DNA of 8,986 nucleotides, taken from positions 1-8,986 of the forward strand of contig FR895573.1 in assembly GCA_000434435.1 (NCBI GenBank). The letters are read 5' to 3'. The position numbers and the translations under genes are program-made. The first letter of the stretch is position 1, and each line of letters opens with the position of its first letter. The stretch comes from Firmicutes bacterium CAG:475. Its GTDB lineage: Bacteria; Bacillota; Clostridia; Christensenellales; CAG-917. Of the stretch, positions 1 to 5,103 are shown piece after piece. The notes under the pieces were generated by a model, which saw nothing but the letters and a program-made list of their open reading frames with translations, was not told where the DNA came from and made no database searches.

Positions 1-305
1 AGAAACAGCATTGCGGTTTGTGCTATGTCATATCTGTCCGAGTATTCGAAAAGAGAATCGTTTGATTTGTTGCAATCCTTGATGAGTCCGTCATATAGAC
101 GATATAAATCTTTGCCCGAACGACACATAACGGTTCTTATAGTAAGCAACGCTATCAATTCGCTGATTTTCTTGATGTTGTCGGCCGTTATAACAACGTC
201 ATCGTCTAATATATACTGTCTTTTCGCAACGATTTTGACTTGTGCTTTAGTGTCATCATAAATGTTGATTTCATTTTTATTTTGAAGATTGATTTGAGTT
301 TCCAT
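1..305 (-). CDS. Hypothetical protein, 3' part beyond the left edge
   Basis: An ATG at 305-303 opens a frame of 101 codons with no stop before the window edge, so the C-terminus is missing. A GGAG ribosome binding site (315-318) lies 9 nt upstream, which supports this as a real start. The protein begins METQINLQNKNEINIYDD and continues with a mixed charged/aliphatic stretch (residues about 36-60, including VVITADNIKKISELIALLTI) that looks helical. It ends in the window with YDIAQTAMLF. There is no signal peptide or clear membrane segment. I do not recognise the family; the sequence ending faintly recalls conserved small proteins of Clostridia conjugative or mobilisable elements, but this is an impression only. 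ATA, AGA and TTA codons appear more freely here than in the metabolic genes to the right. The plus-strand frame at 25-261 is its shadow. Confidence 0.7.
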   Translation of the reverse strand, partial: METQINLQNKNEINIYDDTKAQVKIVAKRQYILDDDVVITADNIKKISELIALLTIRTVMCRSGKDLYRLYDGLIKDCNKSNDSLFEYSDRYDIAQTAMLF

Positions 306-374
306 ATTGATACGCTCCGATTTTTATTTGCCTTTCGGCAACAAGACGGCGCAGCACCGAGAAAACTCAAAACC

Positions 375-407
375 ATATCATTTCAAATCACAATATGCCT
401 ATGTCAA
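375..407 (-). promoter_or_regulatory. Weak candidate promoter for the left-edge gene
   Basis: On the minus strand a perfect TTGACA (402-407) is followed by TGATAT (375-380), 21 nt further on, which is longer than the usual 16-18. An AATGAT alternative sits at 19 nt spacing. The position, about 70 nt upstream of the ATG at 305, is suitable, but neither -10 is convincing. Confidence 0.25.
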
Positions 408-452
408 CGAATCGCATAAAAATGTTGTGTAAAAAGCACATCAAAAATCCCT

Positions 453-471
453 CGCGCACGCGCATGCGCAC
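453..471. other. Alternating purine-pyrimidine GC-rich tract
   Basis: Nineteen consecutive bases alternate strictly pyrimidine-purine and are mostly C and G. The tract includes the 10-bp perfect palindrome GCGCATGCGC (460-469). Such tracts are prone to Z-DNA or cruciform formation. It abuts the direct repeat that starts at 469. Any function is unknown. Confidence 0.5.
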
Positions 472-533
472 TTGTATCAAAGACTACGGCTCGTCTAATC
501 GTCACACTTGTATCAAGACTACGGCTCGTCTAA
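469..533. repeat. Two-copy direct repeat (30/29 nt, period 36)
   Basis: Copy 1 (469-498) and copy 2 (505-533) are identical apart from one extra A in copy 1 (CAAAGAC versus CAAGAC). Each begins CACTTGTATCAA and ends with CTACGGCTCGTCTAA, and a 6-nt spacer TCGTCA separates them. Within each copy AGAC and GTCT form a short inverted pair around TACGGCTC. Two copies and a 6-nt spacer rule out a CRISPR array. The pair could be protein-binding iterons or a fragment of a dispersed intergenic repeat family. Confidence 0.85.
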
Positions 534-615
534 CAGGCAAACGATCAAAAAGCATATAAAATGCGCATTAGATTTGAGATAAGTTTTGAAGCAATATTAC
601 AAGATTTTTATGCCG

Positions 616-644
616 TTGACAAAGGCTTTTGTCGGTGCTAAAAC
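616..644 (+). promoter_or_regulatory. Candidate sigma-A promoter with overlapping inverted repeat
   Basis: The sequence has a perfect TTGACA (616-621), a 17-nt spacer and TAAAAC (639-644, four of six matches). A 16-nt inverted repeat with 6-bp arms, GACAAA/TTTGTC (618-633), overlaps the -35 and spacer and could be an operator. No protein gene lies downstream on this strand before the antisense tRNA region, so it may be fortuitous or may drive a short RNA. Confidence 0.35.
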
Positions 645-650
645 GCCGCG

Positions 651-755
651 ACGAAAGGCAATAAAACTCGGTGCTATTGAGATAAACATAGAAAACTTTT
701 ATGTGCGCTAAAATTTGGATTGCACAATTTCAAAATATGAAAGATTGTGCCTTTT
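651..755 (+). ncRNA. Speculative small RNA of about 105 nt
   Basis: This is bounded by the candidate promoter at 616-644 (expected start near 651) and the hairpin plus CTTTTC at 722-755. Inside is an 8-bp hairpin, ACATAGAA/TTTTATGT (686-693 with 697-704, one G-U). I recognise no known RNA family. The call rests only on spacing of promoter-like and terminator-like signals in a region without a gene. Confidence 0.18.
722..755 (+). terminator. Weak terminator-like hairpin
   Basis: GCACAAT (722-728) pairs perfectly with ATTGTGC (744-750). The helix extends by TTC/GAA (729-731 with 739-741) across a 2-nt bulge and is followed by CTTTTC. The T-run is short and the stem moderate, so termination would be weak. 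The reverse orientation has no T-run. Confidence 0.3.
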
Positions 756-803
756 CGTTGCAAAACAATAAAATCATTGATATTTTGAGAAAAAAATTCC
801 AAG

Positions 804-840
804 AAAATAAAAAACCAATCCGCCAGTGGTGCGGATTGGT
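804..840 (-). terminator. Intrinsic terminator of tRNA-Val / rpsU transcript
   Basis: On the minus strand a perfect 10-bp stem, ACCAATCCGC/GCGGATTGGT (831-840 with 814-823), closes a 7-nt loop. It is followed directly by a run of six T, then ATTTT. It begins 7 nt after the encoded CCA of the tRNA, exactly where a tRNA terminator is expected. Confidence 0.92.
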
Positions 841-846
841 AAAATG

Positions 847-923
847 TGGTGGAGGCAACAGGACTCGAACCTGTGACCTCACGGATGTGAACCGTGTGCT
901 CTAACCAACTGAGCCATGCCTCC
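847..923 (-). tRNA. tRNA-Val, anticodon CAC
   Basis: The gene is 77 nt including an encoded CCA (847-849). The acceptor stem GGAGGCA/TGCCTCC has seven pairs. The D-arm contains GCTCAGTTGGTTAGAGC. The anticodon stem CACGG/CCGTG closes the loop TTCACAT, so the anticodon is CAC (887-889 on the plus strand, complementary) and reads GUG valine codons. The T-arm is ACAGG/CCTGT with loop TTCGAGT. The discriminator base is A, as is usual for valine tRNAs. It lies 35 nt downstream of rpsU on the same strand with no clear promoter between them, so it is probably processed from the rpsU transcript. The terminator at 804-840 follows. Confidence 0.96.
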
Positions 924-928
924 GTATC

Positions 929-947
929 TCGCATGACGTGCATGCGA
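929..947. other. Hairpin between rpsU and tRNA-Val
   Basis: TCGCATG (929-935) and CATGCGA (941-947) form a perfect 7-bp stem around a 5-nt loop, extendable by one G-U pair. On the minus strand it sits 5 nt before the mature tRNA 5' end and lacks a T-run. It may protect the rpsU 3' end or mark a processing site. On the plus strand it is followed by AGATTTTT, so it could also stop antisense transcription. Confidence 0.55.
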
Positions 948-958
948 AGATTTTTGGT

Positions 959-1138
959 TTATGATTTGTACATTCTCTTGCGAGCAGCTTCCGCTTTCTT
1001 TTTGCGTTTTACGCTGGGTTTCTCGTAAGCCTCTTTCTTGCGGAGGTCACCGATGATGCCGTCGCGCGCACATTTTCTCTTGAAACGGCGGATTGCGTTG
1101 TCCAAACTTTCGTTTTCACCGACTCTGACTGTTGACAT
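959..1138 (-). CDS. rpsU: Small ribosomal subunit protein bS21
   Basis: This 59-residue protein begins MSTVRVGENESLDNAIRRFKR and is lysine/arginine-rich towards the C-terminus (KRKKKAEAARKRMYKS). Both features are typical of bacterial S21, which sits on the 30S platform near the 16S 3' end and contributes to translation initiation. Its length matches the Firmicute form of about 57-60 residues. I chose the ATG at 1138 because a near-perfect AGGAGGTG (1145-1152) lies 6 nt upstream. A longer in-frame reading from 1162 would include the ribosome binding site in the coding region. A consensus promoter lies at 1174-1201. tRNA-Val follows 35 nt downstream, probably in the same transcript. Confidence 0.97.
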   Translation of the reverse strand: MSTVRVGENESLDNAIRRFKRKCARDGIIGDLRKKEAYEKPSVKRKKKAEAARKRMYKS

Positions 1139-1144
1139 CTTTTT

Positions 1145-1152
1145 CACCTCCT
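1145..1152 (-). promoter_or_regulatory. Strong ribosome binding site of rpsU
   Basis: The minus strand reads AGGAGGTG, almost fully complementary to the 16S 3' end, 6 nt before the ATG at 1138. It decides the start against the upstream in-frame codon at 1162. Confidence 0.93.
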
Positions 1153-1173
1153 CGGATTTCAAATTACCTTTCT

Positions 1174-1201
1174 ATTATACACGAAAAACAATCGATGTCA
1201 A
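1174..1201 (-). promoter_or_regulatory. Consensus sigma-A promoter of rpsU
   Basis: On the minus strand a perfect TTGACA (1196-1201) and a perfect TATAAT (1174-1179) are 16 nt apart. Transcription should start near 1167, giving a leader of about 30 nt to the rpsU ATG. High strength fits a ribosomal protein gene. Confidence 0.92.
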
Positions 1202-1296
1202 ACGAAAAATCAACAGGTCGGACAAAAAGTTTGCCGGCCGTTCAAATACCGGTTTTTATTAATTTGTTGCGTTGATTCTGTCAATAAAAATCGTCG

Positions 1297-1325
1297 TTGA
1301 CACCGATACGTATTTATGATATTCT
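1297..1325 (+). promoter_or_regulatory. Promoter of the nrnA-nrnA-surE operon
   Basis: A perfect TTGACA (1297-1302), a 17-nt spacer and TATTCT (1320-1325, four of six matches) place the start near 1332, about 22 nt before the ATG at 1354. It is divergent from the rpsU promoter, roughly 95 bp between the two -35 elements. Confidence 0.65.
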
Positions 1326-1353
1326 TTAATATCAAATTGTAAGGATAGAGATT

Positions 1354-2301
1354 ATGATAAGCAAAGCGTTTGACGCAATCAAAAAATACGACGTGATAAT
1401 CATTCACCGCCACTCTAACCCGGACGGCGATGCGATGGGCAGTCAAATAGGATTGAAGCGCGTGCTTCAAGTCAACTTCCCCGACAAAAAGATATATGCT
1501 GTCGGCGACGACGCGCGCCGTTTTTCATTTATGGACGGCAGCAAGATGGACACCGTTGACGACGCAGCGTACAAAGGCGCATTGGCAATCGTGCTGGATA
1601 CGTCGGCAAAATCTCTCATATCCGACGAGCGTTACGCTCTTGCGGAAACGGTTTTGCGTATTGACCATCACATTTTTGTTGAGGACATTGCGGACATAGA
1701 CATTGACGACACGTCTTTCGAGAGTTGTTGCGGACTTGTTGCATATTTGGTGCGCGAATGGGGGTTGGAAGTGGATTCCTACGCCGCCAAAGCGTTGTTT
1801 ACGGGCATGGTGACGGACAGTGGCAGATTTTATTACGACAGCGTAACTCCTCGCACGTTCGAGCTTGCGAGCTTTCTTTTGAGCAAGGGCTTCAACCCCG
1901 GCGAGATATACGCAAATCTTTATGCGGACACCTATGAAAACGTGAAAAAGCGAGCGCAATTTGTGCTGTCAATACAGTTTACGAAAAACAACGTGGCGTA
2001 CTCCTACTCGGACAAAGCAAGAGTGGAAGCTCTCGGTATGGAAGCGCAAGCGGTGTCGCGCGGATACGTCAACACCATGGGAGACCTCAAAGGCGTGGAC
2101 GCTTGGGTGAACTTCACCGAATGCGAACAAGGCGTGCTTTGCGAGATACGCTCCAAAAATCTGAATATCAACCAAATTGCCGTGGCGCACGGCGGAGGCG
2201 GACACCTCAAAGCAAGCGGAGCGACGCTCAAAGACAAACAAGAGGCATTGCAAGTGCTTGACGAGCTAGACGACCTCGTTGAAAACGGAGAAAGAATATG
2301 A
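1354..2301 (+). CDS. NrnA-like DHH/DHHA1 phosphoesterase, first copy
   Basis: This is a 315-residue DHH-superfamily phosphoesterase of the NrnA type. Family members degrade 2-5 nt RNAs from an end and often convert pAp (3'-phosphoadenosine 5'-phosphate) to AMP; some also hydrolyse linear pApA from c-di-AMP. Visible motifs are HSNPDGDAMGS (residues 20-30, metal ligands H20, D24, D26), LDTS (D82), the signature DHH (104-106), TDSGRF (154-159, D155) and the DHHA1 substrate-binding GGGGH (280-284). The full metal-binding set suggests an active Mn-dependent cytosolic enzyme. The ATG has AAGGA (1341-1345) 8 nt upstream. It heads an operon, and its stop overlaps the next ATG as ATGA (2298-2301). The neighbouring gene is a diverged paralog, so the two may differ in substrate or form a complex. 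Which copy is the main oligoribonuclease cannot be read from sequence. Confidence 0.92.
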   Translation: MISKAFDAIKKYDVIIIHRHSNPDGDAMGSQIGLKRVLQVNFPDKKIYAVGDDARRFSFMDGSKMDTVDDAAYKGALAIVLDTSAKSLISDERYALAETVLRIDHHIFVEDIADIDIDDTSFESCCGLVAYLVREWGLEVDSYAAKALFTGMVTDSGRFYYDSVTPRTFELASFLLSKGFNPGEIYANLYADTYENVKKRAQFVLSIQFTKNNVAYSYSDKARVEALGMEAQAVSRGYVNTMGDLKGVDAWVNFTECEQGVLCEIRSKNLNINQIAVAHGGGGHLKASGATLKDKQEALQVLDELDDLVENGERI

Positions 2302-3284
2302 CGGACAATTTTGAAATCAAAAAACAAATTCTCGACAAAATCAAGCAATACGACAGAATTATCATCACAAGGCACTTCCGCCCCGACGGCGACGCAATCG
2401 GATCGACGAAAGGGCTTGCAAGGATGCTTAAACTCTCCTTCCCTCAAAAAGAAGTGTACGTGCTCAACGAGGACAGCTCCGATTACCTTGCGTTTTTGGG
2501 CGGCGAGGACGAGCCTATCGACGACGAAAAATACGCCGACGCACTTGTCATCGTGTGCGACACCGCAACCACCGACCGCATATCCAACAAGAAATACTCT
2601 CTTGGCAAGGAGATTGTCAAAATCGATCACCATATCGACGTCAAGCCCTACGGAGATTTGAGCTGGGTTGAGGACGAACGCTCTTCCCTTTGCGAAATGA
2701 TAGTTGATTTTTGGCTTACGTTCAAGGACGAACTCACCCTCGACAAAGAAGGCGCAACCTGCATTTTCACGGGCATGGTGACGGACAGCGGCAGATTCAG
2801 ATTCAGCTCGGTTGACGGCGACACCATGCGCAGAGCGGGCGCGTTGCTCGATCTCGGAATAAACACCGAATGGATATACGCAAACCTCAACCTCGACGAC
2901 TTCAACGTGTTCAAGTTCGAATCATTCGTCTACAAAAAGATGAAAATCACTCAAAACGGCGTTGCCTACATCTACGTTGACAAGGCAATGCAAAAACGCT
3001 TTAAGCTCACCAACGAGCAAGCAAGCAACGTGGTGTCCTATCTTGACAGCATAAAAGGCGCAATCGTATGGCTTGCGTTTATACAAAACGCAGACGGCAA
3101 TATAAGAGTGCGCTTGCGTTCGAGATTTACTACCATAAACGCACTTGCCGAAAAGTACGGCGGAGGCGGACACGATATGGCGTGCGGGGCAACCGTGCAC
3201 AGCAAAAAAGAAATGAAACAAATGATCGTCGATGCGGACGAAATCGTCAAAAACTACAAACACGACAATACGGGTTGGCTATGA
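2298..3284 (+). CDS. NrnA-like DHH/DHHA1 phosphoesterase, second copy
   Basis: This 328-residue paralog of the preceding gene has the same domain order. Motifs are RHFRPDGDAIGS (25-36, H26, D30, D32), CDTA (D88), DHH (110-112), TGMVTDSGRF (158-167, D163) and GGGGH (288-292). All expected metal ligands are present, so it also appears catalytically competent. Blocks around the fourth motif (FTGMVTDSGRF) are identical between the two copies, while the flanks differ widely, which suggests an old duplication rather than a recent one. GGAG (2287-2290) lies 7 nt before the ATG within the end of the previous gene. The 4-nt ATGA overlaps at both ends (with copy 1 and with surE) point to translational coupling. 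Likely role: cytosolic nanoRNA, pAp or pApA hydrolysis, with specificity unresolved. Confidence 0.92.
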   Translation: MTDNFEIKKQILDKIKQYDRIIITRHFRPDGDAIGSTKGLARMLKLSFPQKEVYVLNEDSSDYLAFLGGEDEPIDDEKYADALVIVCDTATTDRISNKKYSLGKEIVKIDHHIDVKPYGDLSWVEDERSSLCEMIVDFWLTFKDELTLDKEGATCIFTGMVTDSGRFRFSSVDGDTMRRAGALLDLGINTEWIYANLNLDDFNVFKFESFVYKKMKITQNGVAYIYVDKAMQKRFKLTNEQASNVVSYLDSIKGAIVWLAFIQNADGNIRVRLRSRFTTINALAEKYGGGGHDMACGATVHSKKEMKQMIVDADEIVKNYKHDNTGWL

Positions 3285-4006
3285 AAATTCTCCTTACCAA
3301 CGATGACGGAATACAATCCGAAGGCTTGATGATAGTCGCAAAATGGGCGAAAAAACTAGGCGACGTAACGGTTTCCGCCCCGAAATTCGAACAAAGCGGC
3401 AAAAGCCATTCCATCGACATTCACAATCCCTTCGAAGTGAAAAAAGTGGATTATCTGGACGGCGTGCGCGCGTTCAGCGTGGACAGTTCGCCCGCCGATT
3501 GCGTGCGTTTTGCAACGCTGGGGCTTCACGAAACCTACGACCTTGTCATATCCGGAATAAACAAAGGGCTTAATCTCGGCGAGGATATAATGTATTCTGC
3601 GACCAACGGCGCGATTTTCGAGTCTTGCACGAGAGGGCTCAAAGCGCTTGCGCTGTCCACTCACGTACAAAGTTTCGACGACGCGCGAGCCTGGCTTGAC
3701 AGAATTTACGATTTCGTACAACGAAACAACCTCTTTGCATATGGCAACATATACAACGTCAACGTCCCGAAGGACGCAAAATCGATATTGCTCACAAAGC
3801 AAGGCGGCGCATACTTCACCGACGATTTCTTCGATCTTGGCGACGGCACATGGCGACAAGAAGGGCATTGCATCCATCAAAACAATCACGATTTGACGAT
3901 TGACAGCGACGCAACGATAGACGGCTACGTCAGCGTGACTCCCCTCACAATCGAGCGCACGAATTATAACGCCTACAATACACTCAAAGACATCGTAAAC
4001 AAATAG
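3281..4006 (+). CDS. surE: 5'/3'-nucleotidase SurE
   Basis: The 241-residue protein (E. coli SurE is 253) begins MKILLTNDDGIQSEG, the SurE hallmark. SurE removes phosphate from nucleoside 5'- or 3'-monophosphates, and some members act on short polyphosphate. Expected metal ligands are visible: D8, D9, S39 (QSGKSHS) and N94 (SGINKGLNLGED). The segment after it reads YSATNGAIFE instead of the commoner YSGTVGAA, a mild divergence next to the active site. The ATG at 3281 overlaps the upstream stop as ATGA. There is only a weak GGGTTGG ahead of it, so translation probably depends on coupling. A longer in-frame reading back to 3068 lies inside the previous gene and lacks SurE character. It is the last gene of the operon; placed after two nanoRNases it could dephosphorylate the monophosphates they release. 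Confidence 0.95.
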   Translation: MKILLTNDDGIQSEGLMIVAKWAKKLGDVTVSAPKFEQSGKSHSIDIHNPFEVKKVDYLDGVRAFSVDSSPADCVRFATLGLHETYDLVISGINKGLNLGEDIMYSATNGAIFESCTRGLKALALSTHVQSFDDARAWLDRIYDFVQRNNLFAYGNIYNVNVPKDAKSILLTKQGGAYFTDDFFDLGDGTWRQEGHCIHQNNHDLTIDSDATIDGYVSVTPLTIERTNYNAYNTLKDIVNK

Positions 4007-4146
4007 GGTTTGCATACCGCCAAACGTAAAACATTGAAAAAGCGGTCGTAAATCACAAAAATAATTACAAAAAAAGCGGCAAAAAACAACAGAAATATGC
4101 CTTAAAACATCGTAAAAACACAAAAATTACATCGGAATCACACAAT

Positions 4147-4175
4147 AAAAGCCTCGCGATTTTGCGGGGCTTTTT
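4147..4175. terminator. Bidirectional terminator between surE and the DivIVA-domain gene
   Basis: AAAAGCCTCGC (4147-4157) pairs with GCGGGGCTTTT (4164-4174), 11 bp with one G-U, around the 6-nt loop GATTTT. It has five T on the plus strand, and TTTTATT on the minus strand. It sits 140 nt after surE and 12 nt after the convergent minus-strand gene, so it can serve both. The A-rich stretch 4007-4146 before it holds no gene that I can see. Confidence 0.9.
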
Positions 4176-4187
4176 GCATAAATAAAA

Positions 4188-4877
4188 TCAAAATCTGATT
4201 GCGTTTACGTTGTCTTGAAGGGAGTTTGTCGGATTCAACGCCTCTTCGATTGAAAACGCTGCGGAAGTGTCCGCTTTCTTTTTTGACTGCGCTTCTTGCA
4301 ATTTCGTTTTAAGCTGTTCGGCGTTTTTTGACGTGGGCACGGCGTCCGATTGCGTTGCGTTTTGAACGCTCAATTGCTTGTTCGTAAGTCGCTCCGCTTC
4401 CCTTCTGAAATGCTCTTCCATCATATCATCGCTCACGCATTTGTTGAGAGAAAAATCCTGCGCCAAAAACTTTTTGAGTTCAAGCTCGACGGACACTGCG
4501 ACGCTTTCGACGTTGAGTGCGTCTTTGTCGAAATGATATCTCTCTTTCATCTGCTCGTAGGCGTTTTCCCACTTGGCTCTGAAAAGGCGCAACCTGTCAA
4601 GCTCTTGCTTGTATCTGAGTTTGACGTCTTGAGAAAGTCTGTTCGCATTTTCGGTTGCGGTGACGAGAGCGAGTTTGATTTGCTCCTCTCTGCCTTTGAG
4701 CGTTTCGACTTGCAATTTGAGAGCGTCGTTTTCTTGCTTCAGCGCATTTATACGCTCGCGCTGTTCAAGTTGAAGCTCGTCGTTTTTGGCTTGTTCGAGA
4801 GCGATGAAACCGTCCACTGCCTCGCGATCGTAACCTTTTCTCGAAAGTGGGAATCTCAAAGTGCTTTTCTTTTTCAT
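4188..4877 (-). CDS. DivIVA-domain coiled-coil protein
   Basis: This is a 229-residue protein. Its N-terminus, LRFPLSRKGYDREAVDGFI (residues 7-25), matches the DivIVA-domain pattern (…RGYD..EVD.FL) shared by DivIVA, GpsB, SepIVA and related cell-division/growth proteins. A long charged coiled-coil follows (about 26-115, rich in E, K, L and Q). Then comes a helical middle segment (about 120-165) and a polar, probably disordered tail (about 170-229). There is no signal peptide or membrane segment, so it is cytoplasmic and perhaps membrane-associated through the N-terminal domain. The ATG at 4877 has GGAGG (4883-4887) 5 nt upstream; a TTG at 4889 would lie inside this ribosome binding site. It stands alone, convergent with surE. 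I see no convincing promoter in 4890-5039. The partner or exact role (septum, pole or wall synthesis) cannot be inferred. Confidence 0.8.
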   Translation of the reverse strand: MKKKSTLRFPLSRKGYDREAVDGFIALEQAKNDELQLEQRERINALKQENDALKLQVETLKGREEQIKLALVTATENANRLSQDVKLRYKQELDRLRLFRAKWENAYEQMKERYHFDKDALNVESVAVSVELELKKFLAQDFSLNKCVSDDMMEEHFRREAERLTNKQLSVQNATQSDAVPTSKNAEQLKTKLQEAQSKKKADTSAAFSIEEALNPTNSLQDNVNAIRF

Positions 4878-5039
4878 ACACGCCTCCAAACACGTTTAGC
4901 ATAAAAAGCATATCAAAAATATAATGCAAACGAGCAAAAACGTTTTGGCGAATTTTGTCGATTTTGTCGCAAAACAGGCACTTTATGTCTATAATTTTCA
5001 ATCGTAAACTGCGATTTCAGATAAGACTTCTAATTTTCT

Positions 5040-5082
5040 AACACAAAAAAACGAGGCGAAAACCGCCTCGATTTTTTGTGTT
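5040..5082 (-). terminator. Long hairpin terminator of the galK-lgt-pncB operon
   Basis: AACACAAAAAAACGAGGCG (5040-5058) pairs with 5064-5082 over 18 bp with a single A-A mismatch, around a 5-nt loop. On the minus strand the GC-rich core CCGCCTCG-type stem is followed by a run of seven T. It lies 21 nt after the nicotinate phosphoribosyltransferase stop. On the plus strand ATTTTTT also follows the core, so it could act in both directions. Confidence 0.9.
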
Positions 5083-5103
5083 TGATTATCTTTAAAAAAT
5101 ATC

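Larger units (their letters stand above)
306..846. other. 541-bp AT-rich intergenic gap
   Basis: No frame here has a ribosome binding site plus protein-like composition. The gap contains the 5' leader of the left-edge gene, including a small GAAA-tetraloop hairpin on the minus strand (TTGCC/GGCAA, about 328-341). It also holds an alternating purine/pyrimidine tract, a two-copy direct repeat, a plus-strand promoter-like sequence with hairpins behind it, and the tRNA-Val terminator at the right end. Base composition is visibly more AT-rich than the genes to the right. It could be a remnant or edge of an inserted element next to the tRNA, but no integrase or attachment duplication is visible. 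Confidence 0.6.

Noticed and set aside
25..261. 78-codon plus-strand frame
   Set aside because: It lies opposite the left-edge minus-strand gene, which has a proper ribosome binding site; this frame has none.
469..533. Possible CRISPR repeat-spacer unit
   Set aside because: Only two copies, a 6-nt spacer and no cas genes nearby.
701..904. 67-codon plus-strand frame ending GGGNRTRTCDLTDVNRVL
   Set aside because: The C-terminal half is the antisense translation of the tRNA-Val gene, a well-known annotation artefact; there is no ribosome binding site.
674..943. 89-codon minus-strand frame containing WLSWLEHTVHIREVTGSSPVAST
   Set aside because: This is the sense-strand translation of the tRNA-Val gene and its terminator, not a protein gene.
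1233..1257. Plus-strand terminator (CCGG…CCGG followed by T5)
   Set aside because: The stem is only 4 bp with an 11-nt loop and no plus-strand gene lies upstream.
1256..1284. Second minus-strand promoter upstream of rpsU (TTGACA-17-TAATAA)
   Set aside because: The -10 matches only three of six positions and a perfect promoter lies closer to the gene.
2004..2633. 209-codon minus-strand frame across the two NrnA-like genes
   Set aside because: It is antisense to two well-supported genes and spans their junction, with no ribosome binding site.
3068..3280. 71-codon N-terminal extension of SurE
   Set aside because: It is out-of-frame reading within the second NrnA-like gene; SurE proteins start at MKILLTNDDG and the ATGA overlap fits.
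4887..4889. TTG start for the DivIVA-domain protein
   Set aside because: The TTG lies within the GGAGG ribosome binding site; the ATG at 4877 has correct spacing.
4765..5001. 78-codon minus-strand frame overlapping the start of the DivIVA-domain gene
   Set aside because: It overlaps in another frame, has no ribosome binding site, and its C-terminal part is a frame-shifted reading of the real gene.
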